A stretch of 28,700 nt of DNA from Spirochaetota bacterium (lineage in GTDB: Bacteria; Spirochaetota; Spirochaetia; Treponematales; Treponemataceae). The stretch is taken from positions 1 through 28,700 of the forward strand of contig JAEWMY010000023.1 in NCBI GenBank assembly GCA_023393015.1, read 5' to 3'. Positions 1 through 7,283 of this stretch are shown here, piece by piece. The notes under the pieces are model-generated. The model was not told the origin of the DNA. It saw nothing but the letters and a program-made list of their open reading frames with translations, and did not search any database. The position numbers were made by a program, and so were the translations under genes. How positions within the stretch are numbered: position 1 is the stretch's first letter; each line of letters opens with the position of its first letter.

Positions 1-467
1 GGCTCGTGATCCGCGAACGCGTGCTCCACGGCGACCACTTTACCGCCGGCGAATACCGGAGCCCGCTCGCCAACCGGTCGACCGGTCAGTTCGTCATCCC
101 CTGGTCCGACGTCAGAAAGCTTCCCGAGGACACCGAGGTCCTTCGCAGGGTCTACGCCGAATTGACCGCGAACCTCGCCTTTTTGGTGAACTGCGTCGAT
201 TTTACCAAGATACTCTTCGCGGGAGACCTCGCCTCGAGACGCGAGAACCTCGCGGAGTCGATGGCGGCCGCGATCGAGGAGAACTGGATATACGACCTCG
301 AACGTCAGTTCGTCATCGAATTTTCGGCGAGCGGCGACGACGCCGTATGCATCGGCGCGGCGGGTCTCTTCGTGGAAAAGCTCTTTTCGGTACCCGACGT
401 CGCGGACCGTTTCCAGGAGCTCGTCGGCTACGACCTGTTCGAGACGATACTCGAGAGGCGCGGGTAG
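1..467 (+). CDS. ROK-family protein, C-terminal part only
   Basis: This is the 3' part of a gene that begins left of the window. The frame is open from the first base, so the GTG at 6 is not a convincing start. The visible 154 or so residues resemble the C-terminal half of ROK proteins (sugar kinases and NagC/XylR-type repressors): a segment like the ROK AGE(F/Y) stretch near the start, the helix ELTANLAFLVNCVDFTKILFAG, and the closing AVCIGAAGLF. The DNA-binding or substrate-binding half is missing, so kinase and regulator cannot be separated. It converges on the paaK-like gene, with a 49-bp gap holding two 12-bp direct copies of GCCGCCGCGGTT (474-485 and 495-506). Confidence 0.65.
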   Translation, partial: LVIRERVLHGDHFTAGEYRSPLANRSTGQFVIPWSDVRKLPEDTEVLRRVYAELTANLAFLVNCVDFTKILFAGDLASRRENLAESMAAAIEENWIYDLERQFVIEFSASGDDAVCIGAAGLFVEKLFSVPDVADRFQELVGYDLFETILERRG

Positions 468-516
468 CACGCGGCCGCCGCGGTTAGGCGCGAAGCCGCC
501 GCGGTTCTCGGGCGAT

Positions 517-1806
517 CTAGGCGAGAGAGCCGTCGGCCTGACGGTAGAAGACCCGTTTCGCCTTTCCTTCCTGCCTCGGAAGGGCTCCGGGCGCGAACAC
601 GTCGCCCTTAGGCGAGAATCCGAGCGCTTCCTTCAGCGTCTTTTCCACCGTGAAGCCGGTAACGCCCGGCTCGGCTTCGACATTCACGCGAACGTCAGTC
701 ACTCCGTTGATTTCCTCGAGGATTATCTGGTAATTGTTGAGGACTCCCGGTATCGACATGAGCGCCTGCTCGATCTGGCTCGGGAAGAAATTCACGCCTT
801 TCACGATGAGCATGTCGTCGACGCGCCCCATGATCTGGGCGATCCTGGCGTGCGTGCGGCCGCACGCGCACCGCTCGCGGGAGACGACGCGCGACAGGTC
901 CCCGGTCCGGAAGCGGATGACGGGAAGGGCCTCGCGCGTGAGCGCGGTGATCGTAAGTTCGCCGATCTCGCCGTCGCTTACTGGCATGTGCGTTTCGCGG
1001 TCGAGTATCTCGACGACGTAGTGGTCTTCCCACACGTGGATTCCGTCGTGCGCGCGGCAATCCTGACCGAGCGTTCCGACGCCGCCCGTTTCGGTCATGC
1101 CGTAGATGTCGAACGACTCGATACCGAGCCCGCGGTTGATCTTTTCCTTCATCGCCTTCGAAAACGACTCCGCGCCGAAGATGCCGATCTTGAGGTCGGG
1201 AAGGGTTTCCGCCGAGGCCTCGAGTTCTTCCATGATCCTGAGACCGTACGAGACGACGCCGGTAATGACCCTCGTGCCGAAGTCGCGGGCGAGCTTGATC
1301 TGCCGCGCGGTGTTCCCCGCGCCCGTCGGCACGACGAACAGGCCGTATTTCCTGGCGCCGTGATACATCCCGAAGCCGCCGTTGAAGAGCCCGAACGACG
1401 GGGTGATCTGAACGACGTCCGCGGGTTCCGCGCCGGCCATCGCGTAACAGCGGGCCATGCACGAAGCCCACTGCGCGAGGTCCCCTTCCGTGTACGGCAT
1501 GACGACCGGCGTGCCGGTGGAGCCGGATGACATGTGCATCTCGACGATCTCTTTCTTGTCGACGCAGGAAAGGCCGAGGGGATAGGTATCGCGGAATATC
1601 GTCTTGTTGATGGTGGGAAGTTTCGCGATGTCGGAAAGCGACTTTACGTCCGACGGCGCGATGCCCGCGGCCTCGAAGCGCTCGCGGTATACGTCGTTGC
1701 GTTCGAACACGCGCGAAACCGTCGCCTTAAGGCGTTCGAGTTGCAGGTCCTCGAGTTTCCCGCGTTCCATCGTTTCCGCTTCCTTTTCGAAGTACACGTC
1801 GCTCAT
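517..1806 (-). CDS. paaK: phenylacetate-CoA ligase-type adenylate-forming enzyme
   Basis: A 429-residue AMP-forming acyl-CoA ligase of the PaaK type, the usual size for the family. Such enzymes convert an aryl acetate, CoA and ATP to aryl-acetyl-CoA. Visible motifs: ATP-binding SSGSTGTP (93-100), YGMTE (235-239), RTGDL (300-304) and the hinge region GRVDDMLIVKG (327-337). The frame is open 63 bases further upstream, but the ATG at 1806 follows GGAGGAG and overlaps the iorB stop as ATGA, so it is preferred. It is the last gene of the iorA-iorB-paaK series. Many anaerobes and archaea carry this pairing, where the ligase acts on acids related to indolepyruvate or phenylpyruvate. The exact acid, and the in vivo direction, cannot be read from sequence. 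Confidence 0.93.
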   Translation of the reverse strand: MSDVYFEKEAETMERGKLEDLQLERLKATVSRVFERNDVYRERFEAAGIAPSDVKSLSDIAKLPTINKTIFRDTYPLGLSCVDKKEIVEMHMSSGSTGTPVVMPYTEGDLAQWASCMARCYAMAGAEPADVVQITPSFGLFNGGFGMYHGARKYGLFVVPTGAGNTARQIKLARDFGTRVITGVVSYGLRIMEELEASAETLPDLKIGIFGAESFSKAMKEKINRGLGIESFDIYGMTETGGVGTLGQDCRAHDGIHVWEDHYVVEILDRETHMPVSDGEIGELTITALTREALPVIRFRTGDLSRVVSRERCACGRTHARIAQIMGRVDDMLIVKGVNFFPSQIEQALMSIPGVLNNYQIILEEINGVTDVRVNVEAEPGVTGFTVEKTLKEALGFSPKGDVFAPGALPRQEGKAKRVFYRQADGSLA

Positions 1807-2396
1807 ACAGCTTCTCCTCCGGCCGCGAAGGCCCGTACGTTCGTCTCCCGATGTTGTTCGCCGACGCATTCGCGTATCGCGTCCGTCCAGTACGCGCCGA
1901 GCGACGGTAGCGCGCGGGACGCCGCTCCGAGAGCCACGACGTTAGCCGCCCTGGCGTTGCCGATCCCGTGCGCGATGGCCTGCGCGTCGATGAGCGAGAG
2001 TCGCGGAAAGACGCGCGCGAGCCGTTCGTCCACGTCAGCCGGATAGGCCGCCTTGCCCGAGGAAACCGTCACCGGGACGATTGTCTGATCCGACACGACG
2101 GCGAGAGCGCCGGGCGCGAGGAAGTGCGCGTACCGGAGGGCTTCCGCCTTCTCGAGGGAGATGAGCACGTCGACCGTTCCTTCCCATACGAGCGGGCTGA
2201 ACACGCGGTCCCCGAAACGGACTTGCGCGAGAACCGATCCGCCCCGCTGCGCCATTCCGTGAACTTCGTTCGACTTGACGTCGAGACCGGCGAGTATCGC
2301 CGCGCGGGCGATGATCGAGCTCATGAGTAGAACCCCCTGCCCGCCGACGCCGACGAGTAGGACGTTCGTGATACCGCTTCCCTTGGACGCGTTCAT
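1803..2396 (-). CDS. iorB: indolepyruvate ferredoxin oxidoreductase, beta subunit
   Basis: A 197-residue gamma-type 2-oxoacid:ferredoxin oxidoreductase subunit. With IorA it oxidatively decarboxylates aryl pyruvates (indolepyruvate, phenylpyruvate, hydroxyphenylpyruvate) to aryl-acetyl-CoA, reducing ferredoxin. The N-terminus has the family GVGGQG motif (residues 16-21) followed by NEVHGMAQRGG, typical of IorB. The open frame extends to 2549 inside iorA, but the ATG at 2396 overlaps the iorA stop as ATGA and gives the normal family length. Its own stop overlaps the paaK start in the same way, so the three genes are probably translationally coupled and made in fixed proportion. Confidence 0.93.
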   Translation of the reverse strand: MNASKGSGITNVLLVGVGGQGVLLMSSIIARAAILAGLDVKSNEVHGMAQRGGSVLAQVRFGDRVFSPLVWEGTVDVLISLEKAEALRYAHFLAPGALAVVSDQTIVPVTVSSGKAAYPADVDERLARVFPRLSLIDAQAIAHGIGNARAANVVALGAASRALPSLGAYWTDAIRECVGEQHRETNVRAFAAGGEAV

Positions 2397-4156
2397 GCCG
2401 TCACCTCCGTAATCGCGCCGAAGACACACGTTTGCGCGCAAAGGCCGCATCCCGCGCAGAGTTCCGCCGAAATCCGCGGAGGATCGCCCCTTGTCGCGGC
2501 CTCGATGGCGGGACACCCGAGTTTTACGCAGGACATGCATGACTTGCATTTATCCCGGAGTATCGTCCGTACCGCGCCGACGCGCGAACGCGTCCTGAGC
2601 GGACAGGGCGCGCGCGCGACGATGAGCGAGGTTCCCTCCGACGACAGCGCCTCGGAAACGGCCCTGTTGGTCGATTTCAGGTCGTACGGGTCGATCGTCG
2701 AGACCTTATCCATGCCGCACGCGCGGCCGACGTCCTCGATCGAGATCGCGCGCGTCGCCTCTCCCATCAGCGTGGTTCCCGTGCCGGGGTGGTCCTGATG
2801 GCCCGTCATGGCCGTGGTCCTGTTGTCGAGCACGACGAGTACCGAGCGGCCTTTGTTGTAAACGACGTCGATAAGACCGGTAATCCCGGAATGGAAGAAG
2901 GTCGAGTCGCCCACGACCCCGACGACGCGCCGTTTCTCGCCCGACTTGTCGATGCCCTGCGCGACGGAAAACCCGCCGCCCATGCAGAGTATCGTGTCTG
3001 TCCTCGAAAGGGGCGGAAAGACCGCGAGGCTGTAGCATCCGATATCGCCGGTGACGATGACGTCGTGCTTGCCGAGCGCGGAGAAGAGCCCGCGATGCGG
3101 GCACCCCGGGCACAGGACGGGAGGGCGCGCGGGAAGGTCGGCCGCCTCGGGGACGGGAGCGAGCGCCGGAACGGGATTCGCCGCGGCGTCCGGCTCTAGT
3201 CGGGCCTTGAGGGCGAGCAGTTTCGGCACAGAAAGCTCGCCGATTCCAGAAATGAGATCGCGTCCTGAACAGGAAATGCCCATCGAGCGGACATGCTCCT
3301 CGAGTATGTCCTCGTTTTCCTCTACGATCACGAGACGCTCGACGCCTTGCGCGAATTCGCGGATGAGCGAGTCTGGATACGGCCAGGCCCATCCGAGTTT
3401 CAGGACGGAGGCCGTAGGAAAGGCCTCCTTGACGTAGTTCCAGGCGAGACCCTCGGCGACGACGCCGAGCGAGCGGTCGTTCCATTCGATCGAGTTGAGC
3501 GGGCTTTCTGAAGCCGCGACGGCGAGTTCGGCGACGCGCGTCTCTACCTTCCTGCGCATCTCGCGGCCCCAGACCGGAAGCGGGCAAAAGCGCGCGGGAT
3601 TCCGCTCGAAGGCGGCCTCGCGGGCACCGGACCGCGCGCCGGTTTCGACGAGCGAGCGCGAATGGCTGACGCGCGTCGTGAGCCTGAGCATGACGGGCGT
3701 CTTGAAGCGCTCCGAAAGCTCGAAGCCGTAGCGCATGAAGGCGTAGGCCTCGGCGGAGTCCGCGGGTTCGAGTACCGGTATCTTGGCGAAGCGGGCGAAG
3801 TGGCGGCTGTCCTGCTCGTTTTGGGACGAGTGCTGGCCGGGGTCGTCGGCGACGCAGACGATCATGCCGCCTTCCGTGCCGACGTACGAGAGCGTCATGA
3901 GCGGGTCCGCCGCGACGTTGAGCCCGACGTGTTTCATCGTCACGATGGTCCTCACCCCCGCGTAGGAGGCGCCCGTCGACGCCTCGAAGGCGACCTTCTC
4001 GTTGGGTGCCCATTCGAGATAGACGTCGTCACGGTGCCGGGAGAGGTTTTCAAGTATCTCTGTTGAAGGCGTGCCGGGATAGCCGAAGGCGGCTCCGACG
4101 CCGGCCGCCCAGGCGCCGAGGGCAACCGCTTCGTTGCCCGTCAGGAGATCAGTCAT
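2393..4156 (-). CDS. iorA: indolepyruvate ferredoxin oxidoreductase, alpha subunit
   Basis: A 587-residue thiamine-diphosphate subunit of aryl-pyruvate:ferredoxin oxidoreductase. Domains in order: N-terminal pyrimidine-binding domain (GYPGTPSTEI near 25-34, EASTGASYAG near 58-67); TPP-binding domain with LCPGCPHRG, GDIGCYSL, GDSTFFHSG and LDNRTTAMTGHQ; and a C-terminal two-cluster ferredoxin domain with CKSCMSCVKLGC (Cys 537, 540, 543, 548) and CAGCGLCAQTC (567, 570, 573, 577). All cluster-ligand cysteines are present, so it looks active. The ATG at 4156 is preceded by AAGGGG and sits 14 bp after the ecfT stop, which makes this the catalytic half of the long operon led by the ECF transporter. 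Confidence 0.95.
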   Translation of the reverse strand: MTDLLTGNEAVALGAWAAGVGAAFGYPGTPSTEILENLSRHRDDVYLEWAPNEKVAFEASTGASYAGVRTIVTMKHVGLNVAADPLMTLSYVGTEGGMIVCVADDPGQHSSQNEQDSRHFARFAKIPVLEPADSAEAYAFMRYGFELSERFKTPVMLRLTTRVSHSRSLVETGARSGAREAAFERNPARFCPLPVWGREMRRKVETRVAELAVAASESPLNSIEWNDRSLGVVAEGLAWNYVKEAFPTASVLKLGWAWPYPDSLIREFAQGVERLVIVEENEDILEEHVRSMGISCSGRDLISGIGELSVPKLLALKARLEPDAAANPVPALAPVPEAADLPARPPVLCPGCPHRGLFSALGKHDVIVTGDIGCYSLAVFPPLSRTDTILCMGGGFSVAQGIDKSGEKRRVVGVVGDSTFFHSGITGLIDVVYNKGRSVLVVLDNRTTAMTGHQDHPGTGTTLMGEATRAISIEDVGRACGMDKVSTIDPYDLKSTNRAVSEALSSEGTSLIVARAPCPLRTRSRVGAVRTILRDKCKSCMSCVKLGCPAIEAATRGDPPRISAELCAGCGLCAQTCVFGAITEVTA

Positions 4157-4170
4157 GTCGTTTCCCCTTG

Positions 4171-4950
4171 TCAGAAGATGAATCGGTCCGCGGCGACGAT
4201 CGATACCATCGTCGCGAGGAACGCCGCGAGCGCCGCCGCGTCACCCGCGGTGGGCGCGATCGTTCTCGGCCGCGAGGCGTTCCGCGGGTCGAAACCGCGC
4301 GTCTCGATCGAAAGCGCCAGCGTGTCGACGTCCCTCGCGCACGAGACGAGGAGGGGCAACGACAGGCGGAGAACCATGCCTATTTTTCGGAGCGGGTTTC
4401 CGGAATCGACAGTATACCCCCGCGAGGCCTCCGCCTGCAAGACCATTCTCATGCGATCTCCGAAGGTCGGTATGAACCTGAGCGCCGTCACGAGCATGAT
4501 CGAGTACGCGCCGGGCAGGCGGAAACTTCCCGATACGAGCGAGACGACGTGCGTCTGGCTCGTGAGCGAAAGCATGAGGGGTATCGACGCGACGGAGGCT
4601 ATCATGCGCGCGGCCATGACGAGGCAGGACTCCAGTCCCGCGTCGGTTATCGCTCCCGCCTTCAGCGGGGGAATCAGATAGAACACGATCGTCCCCTCGC
4701 GGATCGTGAATATCTGAAAGAGGCACAGGGTGCCCGCGCCGACGAGCAACGCGAGGAGCGTGAGGCGGAAGGCGCGGAACGCGCCGAACGCGGCCGCGAC
4801 GGCCCCCTCGACGAGGACGACGGCGAGGATGGCGCGAATGTCGCGCGCGACGTAGGCGGTCGCGACGCACGAAAGCATGCAGGCGAATTTCAGGAGGGGA
4901 GACATCTCGCGCGGATGGCGGAAGAACGGGCGGTTTGTCGGGCCGGTCAT
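4171..4950 (-). CDS. ecfT: ECF transporter transmembrane coupling protein EcfT
   Basis: A 259-residue membrane protein of the EcfT (CbiQ-like) family, which links a substrate-binding S protein to two ATPases. It has several hydrophobic stretches and the two diagnostic coupling-helix motifs: ASRGY and ETRGF in its C-terminal half. The open frame continues far upstream, but the ATG at 4950 overlaps the stop of the preceding ATPase gene as ATGA and gives a normal EcfT length. Genes for both ATPases and an S protein lie directly upstream, so this is a dedicated ECF module and not a shared group II energizer. A final hydrophobic stretch (about the last 20 residues) ends the protein. Confidence 0.9.
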   Translation of the reverse strand: MTGPTNRPFFRHPREMSPLLKFACMLSCVATAYVARDIRAILAVVLVEGAVAAAFGAFRAFRLTLLALLVGAGTLCLFQIFTIREGTIVFYLIPPLKAGAITDAGLESCLVMAARMIASVASIPLMLSLTSQTHVVSLVSGSFRLPGAYSIMLVTALRFIPTFGDRMRMVLQAEASRGYTVDSGNPLRKIGMVLRLSLPLLVSCARDVDTLALSIETRGFDPRNASRPRTIAPTAGDAAALAAFLATMVSIVAADRFIF

Positions 4951-5780
4951 ACGGCCGCCTTTCCCGCGCGCGATTCTATCATGTCGGCGAACGCCGGCAG
5001 GGGGTCGGCGAACGGATCGGGCCCGAGGGAACGAAGGTCGAGCGACAATTTCCGCGCGAGGGCGAATACCGACGGTTCCGAGAGGCGCGCGCGGGAAAGA
5101 AAGCCGACGTCGGAGAAGAACTCCTCGGGCGGGGCGTCGCGCGCGACTTCCCCTTCGACGATCGCTATCACCCGGCTCGCGTGCCGCGCGACGAGCTCCA
5201 TGTCGTGCGTGACGAGGAGAACCGTTCCTCCCCGCTCGCATATGCCGCGGGCCGCCGCCATGACGCGCTCGGTCTCGGATTCGTCCTGCGCGCTCGTCGG
5301 CTCGTCGAGAACCAGGATGCGCGGTTTCGTGGCGAGCACCGAGGCGAGCGCGACGCGTTGGCGGCGTGACCGCGTGAGCATGAGCGGATCGGCGTCGAGC
5401 TTGCCGGAAAGTCCCGCGAGTCGCGCCGCCTCGGCGACGCGGTCGTCCCATTCGTCTTTCGGAACGCCGCAGTGTTTGAGCCCGAAGCGGATCTCCTCCC
5501 GCACGCTCGCGCAGAGTATCTGCCGGTCGGGATTCTGGAAGAGAAAGCCCACGCTTCTCGCCAGGACGCTCGTCGCTGTCTTCCTTGTGTCGAGGCCGTC
5601 GATACTCACCGTGCCGGAGGTCGGCTTGATGAGGCCGTTCAGGTGTTTGAGCAGTGTCGTCTTCCCCGCGCCGTTGGGTCCCACGACCGCTACGAATTCC
5701 CCGCCCGATACCGAGAGGCTGACGTCCCTGAGTATGGTCGTTTTTTTTATGACGGCGGTCAGCCCTTCGACGCGTATCAT
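4947..5780 (-). CDS. ecfA1: ECF transporter ATPase (A1) with non-canonical signature motif
   Basis: A 277-residue ABC ATPase of the ECF type. Walker A is GPNGAGKTT (34-42), Q-loop FQNPD (Gln82), Walker B ends ILVLDE (Glu160), D-loop SAQD and switch His192 in VTHDME. The signature loop is odd: where LSGGQ is expected the sequence reads LTRSRRQR (135-142), lacking both glycines. ECF ATPases do tolerate variants such as L(S/T)xG(E/Q)RQR, so the following RQR is family-like, but the fourth-position glycine is normally kept. Its own nucleotide-binding residues are intact. The ATG at 5780 overlaps the previous gene's stop as ATGA. It should pair with the upstream ATPase as an asymmetric heterodimer. 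Confidence 0.93.
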   Translation of the reverse strand: MIRVEGLTAVIKKTTILRDVSLSVSGGEFVAVVGPNGAGKTTLLKHLNGLIKPTSGTVSIDGLDTRKTATSVLARSVGFLFQNPDRQILCASVREEIRFGLKHCGVPKDEWDDRVAEAARLAGLSGKLDADPLMLTRSRRQRVALASVLATKPRILVLDEPTSAQDESETERVMAAARGICERGGTVLLVTHDMELVARHASRVIAIVEGEVARDAPPEEFFSDVGFLSRARLSEPSVFALARKLSLDLRSLGPDPFADPLPAFADMIESRAGKAAV

Positions 5781-6631
5781 GCGCTTTCCCTCGCGCGGGC
5801 CAGCGGCTCGAGAAGGGAGATCGTTTGCTCCTCCGAAGCGGGAAGCGGACCCGTGAGGACTCCCCGACCGCGGAGTTCCGCCGCGAGTTCGAGCCAGAGG
5901 GGAAGGCGGAGGCCGAGCGAGCGGATGAGCTCGGGTCTCTGGCACACCTCCGAAGGGCTTCCGGACAGGGCGACCTTGCCGCCGCCCATCACGACTATCT
6001 CGTCCGAGAATTCGGCCATGAGCGAGAAGTCGCGGTCGATCATCACGGCGGTCGTTCCGTCCCGCCTCGTCGCCTCGCGTACGAGGGCGAAAAAATCACG
6101 GGAACCCTCGGGGTCGAGGGCGCTCGTTCCCTCGTCGACGAGAAGCACTCGCGGCTTGAGGGCGAGCGCCGACGCCATCACGAGGCGCTGCTTTTGCCCG
6201 CCCGAGAGCGAGGCGGTGTGGCGGTCAGCGAATCCCGAAAGCCCCACTCTGTCGAGGGCTTCAGCGACGCGGCGGTCTATTTCGGCGAAGTCGAGGCCGC
6301 GCTGGACGAGGGCGAAGGCGACCTCCTCGGCGGCCGTGAGGCTCACGATCTGCGAGTCGGGGTCGTCGAATACGCTCGTGACGTCCGCGCCGACGGCCGC
6401 GTGTCCGCGCGTCGAGGGGTCATAGCCCGCCACGGCGACTGTTCCCGAGAGCTCGCCCGGAAAGGCGCGCGGGGCGGTTCCGTTGAGAACGCGGAAGAGC
6501 GTGGTCTTTCCCGACCGTTCGGCTCCCGCCACGCACACGAGGGTCCCCGGGCCCGCGGAGAGGGACACGCCGTCAAGGGCGTAATCCTCAGCGTCGTCGT
6601 ACTTGAACCGTACGGACTCGAGCTTGATCAC
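5777..6631 (-). CDS. ecfA2: ECF transporter ATPase (A2) with altered Q-loop and switch residues
   Basis: A 284-residue ECF ATPase starting with GTG at 6631, which overlaps the S-component stop as GTGA. Walker A is GAERSGKT (36-43), the signature is a perfect LSGGQ (142-146), and Walker B is LLVDE (Glu167). Aligned with its neighbour, the Q-loop glutamine is Asp89 (FDDPD instead of FQNPD) and the switch histidine is Arg200 (IDRDF instead of THDME). The subunit therefore has a good signature but a poor catalytic half, the mirror image of the next gene. About 60 residues follow the switch region. Identity as an ECF ATPase rests on context as well as motifs. Confidence 0.92.
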   Translation of the reverse strand: MIKLESVRFKYDDAEDYALDGVSLSAGPGTLVCVAGAERSGKTTLFRVLNGTAPRAFPGELSGTVAVAGYDPSTRGHAAVGADVTSVFDDPDSQIVSLTAAEEVAFALVQRGLDFAEIDRRVAEALDRVGLSGFADRHTASLSGGQKQRLVMASALALKPRVLLVDEGTSALDPEGSRDFFALVREATRRDGTTAVMIDRDFSLMAEFSDEIVVMGGGKVALSGSPSEVCQRPELIRSLGLRLPLWLELAAELRGRGVLTGPLPASEEQTISLLEPLARARESA

Positions 6632-7170
6632 CGCGCGTCCGCGTCCTTGACGCGCAGTACGCGGCGAAGCGGTTCGAACGCGAGCTGGGTAATGACGGTA
6701 TTGGCGAGGGCCGTCGGGACGACGACCGTCGCGATCATCACGTATTTCGCGTCCTTTCCCTTCGACATGAGTATGAAGGAGAGGATGAGCACGAAGGTCG
6801 TTCCCGACGCGAGGGTCGAAAGGAAGGTAACGAAGCCGGGCTTGAGGCTGTATTTCCCGACGGGAATTCGGTACGCGGGGCGCGCGAGAAGGTAGCACGC
6901 GAGGCACCCGACGGGTTCCGAGACGAAATTGAGGAAGGGAACCGGCGATCCGGAGGTCAGTTGCGAAAGGATCGCCGCCACCACGCCGATCGCGAGCGCC
7001 TCCGCGAGGCGGGGGCGTACGAGGAGGATCACGAGGCAATACATCGAGATGATGAAATTCGGCGTAACCGGGAGCTTCGGGAAAAACATGCGGATGACGG
7101 CGCCCGCCGCGAGCAGGATTCCCGCCAGTATGATATCCCGCGTCGAAAGGTGATTTCGGTCTTGATTCAT
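6628..7170 (-). CDS. ECF transporter substrate-binding (S) component, TrpP-like
   Basis: A 180-residue hydrophobic protein with about five or six membrane segments, the size of an ECF S component, which binds the imported solute. The stretch from PKLPVTPNFIISMYCLVILL through ILSQLTSGSPVPFLNFVSEP resembles, from memory, the Bacillus TrpP tryptophan-transport family (MKPDMMLTMMFLGILLFP...ISALTTAFPGGQLPNIIDK). That fits the aryl-pyruvate enzymes downstream, but substrate is an inference. The ATG at 7170 has GAGGAG about 10 bases upstream. This is the first gene of the operon, directly behind the promoter/palindrome at 7223-7262. Confidence 0.75.
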   Translation of the reverse strand: MNQDRNHLSTRDIILAGILLAAGAVIRMFFPKLPVTPNFIISMYCLVILLVRPRLAEALAIGVVAAILSQLTSGSPVPFLNFVSEPVGCLACYLLARPAYRIPVGKYSLKPGFVTFLSTLASGTTFVLILSFILMSKGKDAKYVMIATVVVPTALANTVITQLAFEPLRRVLRVKDADAR

Positions 7171-7222
7171 CTTTTTATCTCCTCATCGGAGAGACGAACT
7201 ATCGTTCGCTTCTCGATGGGGA

Positions 7223-7251
7223 ATGGTATACCGAGTCTGTGTTTCTGTCAA
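7223..7251 (-). promoter_or_regulatory. sigma70-type promoter of the ECF/ior/paaK operon
   Basis: Reading the minus strand, a perfect -35 TTGACA (7246-7251) is followed after 17 bp by TACCAT (7223-7228); an overlapping TATACC (7225-7230) would give 15 bp spacing. It lies about 53 bp ahead of the S-component ATG and drives transcription away from nadE. The -35 sits inside the palindrome described separately. Confidence 0.6.
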
Positions 7252-7262
7252 TAGAAACACAG
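7237..7262. promoter_or_regulatory. perfect 10+10-bp inverted repeat over the -35 box (likely operator)
   Basis: CTGTGTTTCT (7237-7246), six-base spacer GTCAAT, AGAAACACAG (7253-7262), with no mismatches. The -35 TTGACA of the operon promoter spans the spacer, so a dimeric regulator bound here would block RNA polymerase. It is 21 bp after the nadE stop but has no T-run on the minus strand, so a terminator is unlikely. The regulator is unknown; the sequence does not match the TyrR or TrpR boxes I know. Confidence 0.6.
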
Positions 7263-7283
7263 GGGAAATTCGGGTAAGCGCGA

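Noticed and set aside
474..506. Two 12-bp copies of GCCGCCGCGGTT between convergent genes
   Set aside because: It is short and GC-simple, so likely to recur by chance in this composition. It could be part of a weak terminator, but there is no T-run.
4006..5856. 616-residue plus-strand open frame across the ior/ECF region
   Set aside because: It lies opposite several well-defined minus-strand genes and has low-complexity Arg/Ser/Ala composition.
7237..7262. The palindrome as a nadE terminator or a TyrR/TrpR box
   Set aside because: No T-run follows on the minus strand, and the arms do not fit the TGTAAA-N6-TTTACA or TrpR consensus. An unknown operator over the -35 fits better.
7171..7262. 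T-box or other riboswitch before the TrpP-like gene
   Set aside because: From the predicted promoter there are only about 45 transcribed bases before the ATG, too few for a T-box, and no terminator/antiterminator pair is visible.
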